DNA from: Cerioporus squamosus
Taxonomy: Eukaryota > Basidiomycota > Agaricomycetes > Polyporales > Polyporaceae
Direction: 5' to 3'
Length of the DNA stretch: 64,000 nt
Assembly: GCA_022592435.1 (NCBI GenBank)
Contig: JABYQS010000062.1
Span: 1-64,000 of the forward strand
Made by a program: the position numbers and the translations under genes. This document shows positions 34,004 through 45,633 of this stretch, one piece after another. Numbering within the stretch: position 1 is the stretch's first letter; every line of letters begins with the position of its first letter. A model generated the notes under the pieces. It was given only the letters and a program-made list of their open reading frames with translations, was not told the origin of the DNA and made no database searches.

Positions 34004-36215
34004 ATGTCTACAGAAAAAGAGCTCGAGTTGGGGACTACACCGAACCTGGCGCCAGAGAGTTGGGAGCTGGGACGTGACGACCATGGAGACCTTGCCGCCG
34101 TCAAGCGGGCAGACAACGCCCTGCTTGCGAAGCTGGGTTATCGGAACGTGTTCAAGCGCGAACTATCGGTCAGTTCGCGCTACTTCGTCCAAGAAGCCCT
34201 CTGGTACCGAGCCTAACTTCCACGTCTCCAGCTCGTCGAGTTGACCACGTTTGTGTTCTCCGTTATGGGCACGCTGGGAGCGGTCTCGGTGGAGATGTCT
34301 TTCCCCCTTGTTGCTGGTGCGTTCACGACCGTCGGCCGCTCGGAAACCCACACAGACGCGAATTGACGCATACACTAGGTGGACACGTCGGGATGGTCTT
34401 CGGTTGGATCATCCCGTGCTTCTTCGCCATGACCGTCGCAGCGTCTCTCGCCGAGTTGACTTCAGCTATGCCGTGCGTGTCCCCGCTTAACTGCTCACAT
34501 ACCTTCGATCACTCGCCAACATCCTGCGCAGTACCAGCGGAGGACTATACTACTTCTCAGCGAAGCTTGCCCCAGCGCGATGGGCGCCGCTTGCAAGCTG
34601 GATCACCGGGTGGGCAAACATCACCGGCCAGGTCGTCCTAATGGCGTCCATCGACTTCACATTGTATGCACGGCTTGCATTTTCTTTCATACGCACGTAA
34701 CACGACTGACTTTCCTCCAGGGCCCAGACGATCGTGACCGCGTTGAATGTCGGCTCCGACGGTGCGATCGTACTGGGCTCAGGACCGACGTTCGCCATCA
34801 CGATGCTCTTGCTCGTATTGCACGGGATCGTATGCTCCACCGCCACCTCCATGCTCGCTCGCCTCAACGTCTACTATGCCATCTTCAACAGTAGGTGCTG
34901 GGTGACTCTGAGCGCAGTGCGTACTACCTAAACGTTGCGTACCTAGTCGGCAGCACCGTTGCGGTGCTAGTTGCGCTCCTAGTCTGCAGCGGAGAGAAGA
35001 GAGTATCGACGAAGACCGCCTTTACTCAGTTCGAGAACAACACGGGGTGGGCGAACAGTATGTCTAGCTGATATCCTACTCGCGAGGTGTCCGCGCTCAT
35101 AGGCCTTTCGCTCTCTCGTCAGACGGCTTCGCCTTTCTGCTCTCGTTCTACGCGCCGATGTGGACCTTCACAGGCTGTGAGTTCGGCCAATCTATGTTAC
35201 CACGTGGTGTTCATATGGCCATATGCGCACGCAGACGACTGTGCAGCCCACCTATCCGAAGAGACGACCGGCGCAGCGCGCGTCGCGCCGATCGCCATGG
35301 TCGCCGGGGTCGGGTTCACAGCGATATGCGGCTGGCTGCTCTTCATCGCCGCCTCCTTCGCCACGGCCTCCATCCCCGACGTCCTCGCGGCGGACTTCCC
35401 GATGCCGATGGGCAAGATCTACCTCGACGTGCTCGGCAAGCAGGGGATGCTCACCGTCTGGAGCCTGGTCATCTTCGCGGGCTGGGTGGGCGGCGCAGCG
35501 CAGGGCATCGATGCGTCCCGCGTCGTGTTCGCGTTTGCGCGGGACAACGCGCTCCCGGGGTCGCGGTGGTGGAAGCAGGTCCATCCGCGCACGCGCACGC
35601 CGGTGAATGCCGTGTGGCTCGTTATGGGCCTGTGCGCGGTCTGTTCGTTGGTGGGCTTCTCGGCGACTGCGCTGTCGTCGCTTGCTGGGTGCGTCGCCCG
35701 TCACTGGAGCTCCATGGGTGGTACATACACGAGTGCGACTGACGCTTCGCGGTAGGGCATCGGTCATAGCGTTGTACATTTCGTACATCACCCCGATCGT
35801 CCTGCGCGTCACGTCTGGGCGGAAGACGTTCAAGCCAGGGCCGTTCTCGCTTGGGAGGTGGTCGATGGCGTCCGGGATTGTCGCCATCGCCTGGGTCAGC
35901 TTCTTCATGGTCATCTTCATGTTCCCTCCTGGAGCGCACCCAACGGCCGAGACGATGAGTACGCGCGAATTTCCTGACATACTTTCTAGAGGGAATTGCA
36001 CTCTGACGTTACCTCCGCCTTCAGACTACACTGTCGTCATCATCATGGGCGTGTTCATCTTCGCGTCCTTGTGGTGGATGATCTCGGCACATAAGTGGTT
36101 CCGAGGACCCGTCCGCACTGTCGATTATCAGGATGCACACGAGCTCGAGGAGAAGGAGAAGGACGGCACGCAGATCGACGAGCGCGAAGTATGTCGGGAG
36201 AGCCCCGAGCTGTGA
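34004..36215 (+). CDS. APC6: amino-acid/choline-type permease, intact
   Basis: The ATG at 34004 starts MSTEKELELGTTPNLAPE, then ALLAKLGYRNVFKRELS. Exon 1 is 34004-34168 and exon 2 is 34232-34316; ten exons in all, with GT-AG introns throughout. Motifs in order are HVGMVFGWIIPCFFAMTVA, TSGGLYYFSAKLAPARW, SWITGWANITGQ, GSDGAIVLGSGPTFA, FENNTGWAN, CAAHLSEETTG, FAFARDNALPGSRWW, ITPIVLRVTSGRKTF, GPFSLGRWSMASG and YTVVIIMGVFIFASLWW, followed by a charged tail ending RESPEL. All frames join, so the gene should encode a complete 12-helix APC-superfamily permease at the plasma membrane. It is convergent with the MYND-2 remnant downstream. The substrate is unknown; GABA, choline or other amino compounds are likely from the family. 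Confidence 0.88.
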
Positions 36216-36389
36216 CTGGGACTTTCCCTCCGGTGAAAGAGCTCTAGTCCGATGTTTACTGAATGACAGCAGCGTAGGAGGTTTATGATACAGCACATCT
36301 GAAGTACTGGTCCCTCAAGTATAGATTCTTGTCACGACCACCTGTGAGCAGGGAGGGTCAATGGATACGAATGAGTCCGTGTATCCGAG

Positions 36390-38110
36390 CTACAAAGCAC
36401 TGATCCTCGACCGCCAGGAGGACTCAGCAGGTTCCTCTTCATCCTCTCCCGAAGAGTCTCCATGGTCACACTGACAGTACTCGTCCTCACCAGCCTCCTC
36501 GTCCTCAACAGACATACGTGCCATCACTTCCTCAACGCCCGCGTCCTCCTTAAGACCCTCGTCGCCACCCTGCTCGAGGACCTCGTCATCATCCTCGTCC
36601 TCGTCGTCCTCATCGTCGTCCTCTCGCTATCGTCATAGCTCCCACTACGCCCCCACCCCGCCGCGCGATCCACGACCCGCAAGTTGTGCCTCACAGCAGT
36701 CAAGTGCTCCGTGACCATCTCCTTGAACTCCTTCGACCGCCTCTCCTTCTCCTCATGCAACCTACTCCTCGCCTCGACGCACTCGTCGAACTCTATGACC
36801 ACCCGCACGAACGCCTCCCGCTCCGCCTCCGTCCCGTGCTCCGCCAAAAACGCATCAAGCCGGTCCTGGTCGAGCCGCGGGTCGCCCGTGAACACGAACC
36901 CGGGGGCCTGCGGCGCGGGGAGGTCCGGCAGCGGCGGGATGTCGCGCTCGCGCACGCTGTTCGACGCGAGCCCGGGCGTGCGCATGGGGTTCAGGAAGGG
37001 CGGGATGGGCTCGTCGGTGCCGAGCACGGTCGCGCGGAACCGCTCGATCAGCCGGCGGTCGTCCTTTGCGTTCCCGGTCGTGACGAACCCCGGGGGAGGG
37101 ACGTCGGGCGGCAGGCTCGCGACGAACGCTTTTGGGAAGGCGGGGCGCGCGCCGGCGGAGAGCGGCACGTCGTGCGGGGGGTTGCGTCTGCCGTATGCGA
37201 TCCAGTCCCAGTCGCCTTCGGTCCGGGCGCCCTCCCATTCGTATTCGCCTGTGGGCTCCATGAGGGCTTTGTTTCCTGATGCAAGTGGGGTTTGGTGAGT
37301 GGGAGACAGCCTGGGACGTGACGCGGGGCCAAGGACTTTACCTAGGCCGCTGTGGAACCACCAGCCGTTGTCGTGGAGCTTTCGTCGGATCTCGACTTCG
37401 TAGTGCTTCCCTTCTCTCAGCAGGTCGCACTCGCCGCGGTGATATGCCGGCTTCCAATCGTCTTTCTGGCACTAAGAGCGGTGGTCAGATCGAAGATCAA
37501 CGTCCACGACGGTTCTCCGAATCTATGTACCGCGCACACACGCTCTCCAGGACACAAATGGCATGTGGCGCGCAGTCTCAATAGCTGCATGTAACAGCAG
37601 GTGTGGCGAGACTGACTGAACACAAACACTCACCTTCGCAGAGCAATAGTACCTGCTCTTGCACCCGCTGCACCGCAGGAAGCGCGGTCCCAGCTGCGTC
37701 TCCCACCGGCCACACCGCGCACACGCATACATGAGCTCTTCGTCGGGCACCTGCACCTCCACAAGCGCGCACAAGCCGAGCGGGTGGTCTTCAGGATATG
37801 CCTCGACGACCTTGACGGGCGCGCGCCCCTCGCTGTCACGCATGCGGGTCAAGTCGTTCATGGTCTTGTCCCCGAAGGTGCCCCCGACAGCGAAGAGGTG
37901 CCGGCCTGCGGCTGAGAGCGCACCAACAGCGCTGGGTCCCCGGGATGACGAAGTTGAGGCATCGGGCGATGCGGATCATGGGTATGCCTTCGGGGCGTGC
38001 GACGACGAGGAACCAGGAGGCATGATTGCGTCCAATGGCGGCGGCGGACTGGCTGTCTGGAAGTAGAAGGCTCGGAAGGGGACTTGGGTGGCGGCGGGTG
38101 TGGAGGTCAT
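36390..38110 (-). pseudogene. MYND-2: MYND zinc-finger gene with frameshifts
   Basis: The ATG at 38110 gives MTSTPAATQVPFRAFYFQ; the family sequence then continues one frame over at SAAAIGRNHASWFLVVARP. A second shift lies near 37935, where one G is missing after the VIPG codons. The MYND finger is complete here: CARCGRWE, RCSGCKSRYYCS, then CQKDDW in the next exon. Exon 3 contains GDWDWIAYGRRNPP and ASLPPDVPPPGFVTTGN, then GFVFTGDPRLDQDRLDAF. The acidic tail (EDDDEDDEDEDDDEVLEQ and on to 36390) is again one frame away from the upstream coding. With two to three indels the copy is probably dead, though the zinc ligands survive. It is convergent with APC6. Confidence 0.7.
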
Positions 38111-39017
38111 GGTGGTACAAGGTCAAGCAGGAGGGGAATGGAGGCTCGCAGATTTGCAGGAGAAGCTGCACAGCTGCGCGCGGACCATGCGCGTCGAAAC
38201 AAAGCGTCGTTGTACTCACATCCGGTCCTTTCATGCAGAAGATTCACAAGCGGCGTGATTGCACCAAAGCAGCATCGCAGATTCCTCCTTCATGAAGTGC
38301 ACTCGAGAAGGCTGTGAGGGCAGAGATGAAGCCTCTGAAGTCGACTGAAGCTCAAGGTGTATAATGGTGGAGGATACAAGGACAAGTGCCACATCGCCGC
38401 CCAGTACCCACCGTCTTCGGACCGGAGCTCCGCTGTGTCTGCGCATGCGCGTCTCCGCTGTTGGAACTTGGTCAAAACCATGTACCAGCAGAGGCCATGC
38501 ACGAAGGCCAACGTCAAATGACAAGCAGCGATACCTCGAAAATCTCCGCTGTACATGCTGAGGAGGCCGAAATCGGACATGTTTAGAAAATGACGCCTAA
38601 GGAGCAAGCACGAGGTATGTCACTGGGGATACTCTCGTATGGCTGTTCGCTGGTATGCTCATCGTCATGATACGTTCACTCAAGATCATTCACCCAGTGT
38701 TATCGCTCCTGCTGTACCTTGTTCCGCGGCTTCGCGTCGGTATCCCAGTCTTTCACACGCTATCATCAGCTGGCCTCCTCAACGGCTTCCGTAGAAGTAT
38801 CGCAACTCCGGTAGCGGCTGGAAGTGGAGGCTCGTATCCTCTCGCACCCCACGCGGAGATTGCGGTAAGCTTGTCAGTGCGCTTCTTGTCCTCAGCTGAC
38901 GAGGTTTGGTATCTTATCTGGCGCTGAAGAACTGAAGCTTAAAGGCTACGATGGCTGCGGCGAGGGAGCGCAGACTGAGACTGGCGTCTCGACTACGAAG
39001 TTCTCGTCGCGTTCAAG
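38111..39017. other. Spacer between MYND-2 and APC7
   Basis: The two genes are divergent and this spacer should hold both promoters. No further gene is supported. Confidence 0.35.
38913..38919 (-). promoter_or_regulatory. Possible GATA-factor site upstream of APC7
   Basis: AGATAAG on the minus strand lies about 100 bp before the APC7 start codon. It matches the HGATAR core bound by AreA/Nit2-type nitrogen regulators, which often control fungal permeases. A single short match can arise by chance. Confidence 0.25.
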
Positions 39018-41169
39018 ATGGCTTCCGATGAGAAGAAGGTCGCTCTGGATGCTCCCAGGGTGGAAGTACAGGAAGCCGGCTTGGAGGCCGGTAGCAGCCA
39101 AGCCGCTGTCCAAAATGCCGACGATGCCCTTCTCGCAGAGCTAGGCTACAAGAGCGAGTTCAAACGCCACATCACGGTGAGTGCAGACATATGACTACTC
39201 GCTGGTCTTTTTCTGAGCGCAAGTCATACAGCTGGTCGAGTCGTTCGCGGTCGTCCTCTCTATCCTGACGCCGCTCACTTCGGTCACGGTGACGTTCCCG
39301 TTCCCGCTCGCAGCCGGTCAGTTCCTCTATTGCCCTCTCGGATTTGCCAACCATACTGACCTGATTGAACAGGTGGACATGTAGGGATGGTCTTCGGGTG
39401 GATCATCCCTTGTGTTCTCACTCTGTCAGTAGCGGCTTCCATAGCCGAATTGACTTCCGCCATGCCGTACGTGTCTGTCCCTCTCCAAGCGTAAGAAACG
39501 AACTTGGAGCTGACTCTATCCGACGCAGAACAAGCGGTGGGCTGTACTACTTCTCAGCACGACTTGCTCCCCCGCGCTGGGCACCTCTTGCGTGCTGGAT
39601 CACCGGCTGGGCAAACGTTACCGGACAAGTCGTCCTCATGTGCTCCTCGGACTACCTAACGTGCGTTCATTATGTACCCTCCTTGCAAGCATGCACTGAC
39701 GTCTCGGGCGTAGTGCTCAGGTGATTGTGACAGCCTTGAGTGTTGGCTCCGATGGCGCGATCAACCTGGGCTTGGGGGTCACATACGGCATCACGCTCGC
39801 ACTCCTGTTCTCGCACGGAGTCGTATGCTCCTCTGCAACGGGGATACTAGCACGCATCAACGTGTTCTATGTCATCATCAGCGGTACGTCTGCATCGTTC
39901 CCGATCGCGTTGTCTTCGCAACGTTGACTAGCTCTTGCATCTAGTGGGGACTTGCATAGCCTTGGCTATATCGCTGCTCGTATGCAGCGGAGACCAGAGG
40001 GTATCTGCGGAGACGGCATTCACGATGTTCGAGAACAATACCGGGTGGGCTAACGGTGCGTCACTGTCATGCAAGGGAAACGTACGCGAATACTTATGTG
40101 CTGTAAATACAGAGGGCTGGGCATTCCTACTGTCGTTCTATGCGCCGATGTGGTGTATGGTAGGCTGTGAGTCGCTCTCCCCGCCGTTATTCATCTGATT
40201 TCCCAACCCACTAACAACATCCCAGACGACTCCGCTGCCCACCTCTCCGAAGAGACGACAGGTGCAGCGCGCGTGGCCCCCATCGCCATCGTCACCGCAG
40301 TCGGCACCGCGTCCATGCTCGGCTGGCTGCTCTACATCGCCATCTCCTTCGCGACCGCCTCCGTCCCGCAGATCCTCGCAACCGACTTCCCGATCCCCGC
40401 GGGCCAGCTCTACCTCGACGTCCTCGGCAAGCACGGCATGCTCGCGATCTGGAGCATCCTCATCGTTGTGCTGTACGCATCTGGGGCCGCGCAGGGCGTG
40501 GACGCCTCGCGCGTCATCTTCGCGTTCTCGCGGGACAATGCGCTCCCGGGCTCGGAGTGGTGGAAGAAGGTGCATCCGTACACGAACACGCCGGTGAACG
40601 CTGTGTGGCTCGTCATGGCCCTTTGCGCGGTTCTTGCGGTGCTCGGTTTCTCTACCTCCGCGCTGAACTCGCTGGCTGGGTACGTTGGTCGCGTTGGATG
40701 CTTGTTCGTCTTCATGCTGATGGCCGCTTCCAACAGAGCATCCATCATCGCGCTCTACGTCTCCTATGCCACCCCGATTGTCCTCAAACTGACGACAGGG
40801 CGCAAGACGTTCCGGCCAGGACCATTCTCTCTCGGGAAGTGGTCCGCGCCGATTAACGTCATCGCGATCGCCTGGACGTGCTTCATCACCGTCCTCTTCG
40901 TCTTCCCCTCTGCAGTCGACCCGACAGCGGAAACGATGAGTGAGTGCTCTGCGACTGGGGTTTCGATGGACTTCGGCTCACTGTGCTCGACAGACTACAG
41001 CATCGTTGTGCTCATGGCGGTGTTCGCGTTTGCGGGGCTCTCGTGGATCTTCTCGGCACGCAAGTGGTTCAAGGGGCTGGTGCGGACTATAGCGCCAGAC
41101 GACGCTGCTGTTGTTGCTGCTGGGAACCCGGAGCTTAAGGAGAAGGACAACGCGTATGTCGACGAATAA
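39018..41169 (+). CDS. APC7: amino-acid/choline-type permease, intact
   Basis: The ATG at 39018 starts MASDEKKVALDAPRVEVQ, then ALLAELGYKSEFKRHIT. It has the same ten-exon structure as APC6. Motifs in order are LVESFAVVLSILTPL, HVGMVFGWIIPCVLTLSVA, TSGGLYYFSARLAPPRW, CWITGWANVTGQVVLM, GSDGAINLGLGVTYG, FENNTGWAN, SAAHLSEETTG, GQLYLDVLGKHGMLAIW, FAFSRDNALPGSEWW, GPFSLGKWSAPINV and YSIVVLMAVFAFAGLSW, and the tail ends KEKDNAYVDE. All frames are open across good GT-AG introns. In sequence it is nearer to APC1 and APC2 (CSSDYLT, PIPAGQLYLDV) than to APC5 and APC6 (CSIDFT/ASIDFT, MPMG). Two subfamilies are therefore present. It is a complete 12-helix plasma-membrane permease; the substrate is unknown. 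Confidence 0.88.
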
Positions 41170-41482
41170 CGGGTGTTTGTAGCAGGCCCATGAACATACG
41201 CAAGATGCAATCACGCGCAATTTGACCTGATTTCTGTCTTACCATTGTTGATTGCAGGGCATGTTCTCGATCTGCCGACGTCGGACGAGACGGCCACTTC
41301 TGAATCCTTCAGCCACTCGCGCGGCGCATTTTTATGATGTGACCGCGTTTTCTCCGGATATCTCCCCTCGCTTTTCTTTCGTCTGAGGCAACCAGTTCAC
41401 CTCACAAGACCCTCCTCCTCCCAGTGTGCTGTGCTGTACAAGCTAGCTCTCGCTCCTCTCTTCTTTGCCTCCAATCTTTATC

Positions 41483-42331
41483 ATGGCGACCTCACCGACC
41501 TCGACGCCCATTCGGGTCCTACGCTCCACGAATTGGTACTTCCCCAACACACCCCTCGCTCTCGAGACTCGGACGCAGCCATGCCTCCTGGTTCGTCTGC
41601 TTCACGCGGCCGTACGGCATGCAGAGCAAACGCGCGGACATATGTCTCAACTACATTAGTGACGCCTCCAGTATCGAGTCCGTCTCTGCAGATGGCTTCC
41701 CCATCTTTACCATGCGCGGAGCGCTTGCGAGAGAGAACCTCGACAACCTCCTCGGGTTCCGGGACGACGAGGCCGGGCCGTTGTCGCGCTGCTGGAGACT
41801 CGCAAGATGGGGAATGAGGAGGAGTATGTCGTCGAGGTGCGTGTGCCGGATGCGGAGCTGATGCATGCGTGTGCGCATTGCGGGAAGTGGGAGGCTCCCG
41901 GCGGGCCGCGGTTCCAGAGGTGCTCGGGCTGTCGCGCACGGCGGTACTGCTCTGCTGAGGTGAGTATTTCCGTGCTACAAGCACACCCCGAGCTCCTAAC
42001 TGTTTCTCCTTGTGTGCAGTGCCAGAAAGACGACAGGAAGCAGCAGTGGCATAAGGGCGAATGCTCATTGCTGAAGAAAGGGAAGTTCTTCGAGGCAGAG
42101 CGCCGCCGCAGGCTGCATGACAATGACTGGTGGATGAGCAGTGCGATGAGTGAGTCGCTAGAATGGTCTCACTTGCAACGGGCACTGCTGACCAGCTGAT
42201 AGGTGATATAGGGTCGTTTGGGGACCTGCGAGGCGCAGAGCGCAGGTTCGTTCGCGCTATTCCATACGTTTGACCGGGACTTCCTCGCGTACGGTGCGAG
42301 GACTCCCCCGCGAGACGTCAGAGGCTCATAA
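41483..42331 (+). pseudogene. MYND-3: MYND zinc-finger gene, frameshifted and 3'-truncated
   Basis: The ATG at 41483 gives MATSPTSTPIRVLRSTNWYF, but the family motif GRSHASWFVCFTRPYG is read one frame over. The frame changes again near 41780, after which GRAVVALLETRKM, VVEVRVPDAELM and the MYND finger follow: CAHCGKWE, RCSGCRARRYCS, then CQKDDR with WHKGEC after a 60-bp intron. Zinc ligands are intact. A last exon reads FHTFDRDFLAYGARTPP and stops at 42331. The long C-terminal region found in MYND-1 and MYND-2 is absent. It lies about 310 bp downstream of APC7 in the same orientation. Confidence 0.65.
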
Positions 42332-42339
42332 GCTACGTA

Positions 42340-43210
42340 CACCCTTGGTCAAACTGACCTTGCTTGTGATAAACAAACGACCCATTACCGACTGCATATC
42401 CTGCTCGGCAGTGTGGCGTGGATCTGGGACATGAACTGCCGCATCCAGGATCTCCGCAGGATCGCTCAAATCATGGGTCAGGTATGTGCGAGCGACTCTC
42501 GGAGAACAACCCGAAACGCAAGGACTTGCCGTATTGCTCATGAACAAGCCGACTTTTGGTTCTAGGCCGCACAGGCGAAGAATAACGACCGTTCATCTTG
42601 GGCGCGAGGCCTCGAGGCTCACGTCCTTCATCCAGGAAGGGGTATGTGGATCACAAATACAGGGTTGGAATTCCTTCTACCGTTCCTGTGCTCCATGGAG
42701 GTTCTTCAGCCCAAGTGCTGGGCTCCTGCATCTTCGTCTAAAGACGCCGCGAGCTCCACGTTCCCAGAAGCTCTTAAGTGAGGTATGTGAGTACGAGTCA
42801 ATTGTTCCATTTGTGGGCTGAGTCCAGCTTCCCTCCATCGATATAGATGCAGAACACTGTGTTGGGGTCCCGCAAACTCCAGCAAGCCTGGGACCAGTGA
42901 GACTAGAAGCATGTCCGCGTTGTCCAGCCAAATGCGCCGTCCATACTTGGTATGTCGAATGGACGCCTGCGTCCAAATTTTCTCCCGCTTGTGCACCGGT
43001 GTGATCGCGAAACATGACTTGGCATTGTCCAAATCGGTCAGTACGTACCTTCCGCTCAGTATAAAGGACAGGCACAGTGTATACCTCCCCGCCATCGCTA
43101 CTCTCCACTACACTCAACCATCTCGTACAGGTGCGAATTCTCGACGTATGACAGCTGACTTTGCATATTGACCCATCTCTTTGCTCTGCCAGTAGACGAC
43201 GTTCTCGACC
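42340..43210. other. Spacer with no supported gene
   Basis: A long open frame exists on the minus strand (to about 43474), but it runs antisense to the DUF7770-like gene and has no features. I see no spliced gene here, although an upstream exon of the next gene cannot be excluded. Confidence 0.35.
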
Positions 43211-43944
43211 ATGGAACATCCCAAGGAGCCTGTGATGGACGACGCTGCGATTGCACCCTTCTTGGACCAGCCAGTCGCCGCTATCATCCTGTGGTGTACC
43301 AGTGGTCGGCCACGCCATTGGATTACCAGTTATGAATTCCAGCAGCTCCTCGTTTCGGAGAAGAACACCCGCACTCCTGTTCTTCGAGCGGTGGCGAGTG
43401 CTTAAGACGTAGATCGCACTCGCTACGACTGCTGGGAGGGCGTCTCGTTCGATATGTTCCAGCCTCAGAACCATGTCTACTTCAACCCTCCGCCTATGCT
43501 CATGCCAGGAGTGTTACCCCAGAACAATCTCTTCGGTTCTCTCCGCGTGCAACCTCGTCCATACGAGAAGCTGCGCTCCCAGAGTGCTGGGTTGGCCGTG
43601 ACCGTCCCGATAAACGCAGCGATCAGAGTCACGGTGCGGGACCTGCTCAGAGTCGTCACCAATGGGGGGCTCCAGTACTACAGGTACAATCCAGACGGCA
43701 GCGGATGCCTGTACTGGCACCTGCAGTTGCTGGAGCGCTTTGTCAGGAACGGCTGGCTGGCACGCGAAGAAGTCAACAACGTCGCGCGGGAGGTCGAACA
43801 ATTTGCTGTGCAAGCCAACAGCAGGGTTCCTTGGCCACCTGTACAGGGAACGTACTACAAGATAAGCGATCTGGTACGTGACGGTACATATCATATATCC
43901 GATGCAGGTTCGCTAACAACCCGGATCTGCTACAGAACAAGTGA
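43211..43944 (+). CDS. DUF7770-like protein (unknown function)
   Basis: Proposed exons are 43211-43390, 43439-43873 and 43936-43944 (about 207 residues). The ATG at 43211 starts MEHPKEPVMDDAAIAPF, then IILWCTSGRPRHW. After a 48-bp intron the frame runs VSFDMFQPQNHVYF, VTVRDLLRVVTNGGLQYYRY, then GSGCLYWHLQLLERFVRNGWL and a helical end. The donor of intron 1 (GTGGCG) is weak. The pattern of a hydrophobic WCTS...HW strand, FDM, and GC.YW.L..L..F...GWL resembles fungal DUF7770 proteins as I remember them; this needs a profile search. No signal peptide or membrane helix is seen. It is tail to tail with the G domain-APH gene A, 29 bp apart. Confidence 0.5.
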
Positions 43945-43972
43945 ATGGCACCAGCAGAAGAGCGAGAGCGTA

Positions 43973-45633
43973 TTAGTAATTCGGGGTACCTGGGAATCGA
44001 TGTATAGCTGAGTAGAAATTGAACCAGAACTGTTCCTCCTCATCCGTAGTTGCGCCAGCAATGAACCATCTGTAACGCGACCATGAGTGCGGAGTGTCGT
44101 CAGGATGTACGTTCGTATCCATGTGCCACATGGCTACGGATTCCATGCAAGCGGGGTAGAAGCCTGCAAAATCCCAGTCCAAGATCCACAACGCTCCCTG
44201 ACGGTCCAAGAGCACGTTGCTCGTGTTCAGGTCTCCGTGCGTGAAGACAGGTGTCCAGTCGAACTTAGGGCGTGGGAGTAGCGGTGGAGTCCGGCCTGCG
44301 TTTCGCTCCATGATGGCATGCGTTTGCCAGCCGACGGACGATACGTACTCGCAGAACTGGCGAAAACGTCGTAGAGAGTCGTAGGGGCCATAGCAATCCT
44401 CGCCGAAAAGGAGTCCGCTTACGTAGCGCGTATCCACGGCACCGGGGGCTGGGCGTCGCAAAGAACGCAACTGCTTGACGTAGAGACGCAGAGTGCATGC
44501 GATGCGGAAGCGCGTGAGGAAGCCGAGCTTGTCCCAGCACTCGAGAAGCATCTCGCCTTCTATCAGATCCATGATCAGCGTCGGCGAGATGTCAGGACGA
44601 TGGATACGGGGAATCGGGATGGTGGTGTGCTGCCGCACGTAGTCCATGTTGGCATGCTCAGAGGGCTGGGCTCTCTTTGCAAGCAGTGAATGGCTGATGC
44701 GATGGACGCGTGGTGACATGGAGATATTCTCGACATGCAGACGTTGCTTCAGACGCGTGGCCCAGGCTTTGTCCATCTCGCTCTGCAGTCGCTTGTACAC
44801 GGCAGCGTCGCTTTCGATCTCTGAGAGTTCAGCCGAGACCTATGGAGCCAATGAGTCATCCTGAACGTCGAAGAGTATATGAGACGCACGTCAGACGTTA
44901 CCTGCCCAGCCGGCAATGCAAACCACGTAGCGATCCAGTCAAGGATCGCATCTTGTAAGCGAGTCAGCTTCTGCCCAAACGTCTCCCTCCGATACGATGG
45001 AGGGTGGATGCAATCCACTAGTATGAGTAAGCATCAACTGAACGCCTCGAATATCAGAAAATACCCACTGAGATAGGTTAGAAGCGCGTCAAAGCCGTCA
45101 CCAGTGGTCAAGCTCACATCAAAGCAGTCGAGCTGGAAGTTGTAGCCCATCCACGGGGCAACCTGAAGGGAGGCCAGGTGCGCATCAGAGAAGTCGCTAG
45201 GAACGAGATCAATCTTGGTTTGAACGACGCAGACGGATGCGGCGCTATGTTGAGCTGCTTGAATATGCGCCGCAATGTTCGCCTTGGGATTCGTTGGGTC
45301 GTAAAGTACGACAGCGATGGGCGCGGGAGAATCCTCGTCGCCCAACCTCGCAAGGAACATGAAGGACATCCCGTCCGCAGCGCGCGTATACGGACGCTTG
45401 TTCTATCAACTGACTTAGCGCGAAGTTGGGTTGTCTCAGAGTGTACGCTCACCAGCAGAGATATAAGAGTCTCTCTTCCTGAGCCCGGATCACCTGCAAG
45501 CAAAGTTCCAGTTCAATGCCGACAATACGTGCGTGGGTGGTATCCAAACCGAACCAAAAACGGCCACTGTGGCGGGGTCATCCGAAGGTGGCGTAGAAGC
45601 AATCGGGCTCGCGACTGCTGACGAGGCTTTCAT
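43973..45633 (-). CDS. G domain-APH kinase fusion protein A
   Basis: Five exons: 45633-45555, 45493-45453, 45402-45069, 45017-44890 and 44839-43973. They sum to 1449 nt, an open frame of 482 residues. Residues 20-151 look like a Ras/Rab-type G domain: VAVFGDPGSGRETLISLL (P-loop at 27-35 with Arg33 instead of Lys and Glu34 instead of Ser/Thr), then AVVLYDPTNPKA, VVQTKIDL (G4, 102-105) and FDVSLTTGDGFDALL. A helical linker follows (KLTRLQDAILDWIATWF). Residues 195-482 form an APH-like kinase: VRQHTTIPIPRIH, LIMDLIEGEML, catalytic loop HGDLNTSN at 395-402 and the metal-binding Asp of ILDWDFAGFYP at 415. APH kinases phosphorylate small molecules or, rarely, proteins. The altered P-loop suggests a G domain without normal GTP hydrolysis. 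A tandem paralogue follows upstream. Confidence 0.85.

Noticed and set aside
42677..43474. Open frame of 265 codons on the minus strand
   Set aside because: It runs antisense through the DUF7770-like gene, has no domain or paralogue and no ATG-supported start near its beginning.
44839..45633. A separate small GTPase gene upstream of a separate kinase gene
   Set aside because: No stop codon or new start lies between them. The spliced frame is continuous in both paralogues with matching exon lengths, so a fusion is the simpler model.
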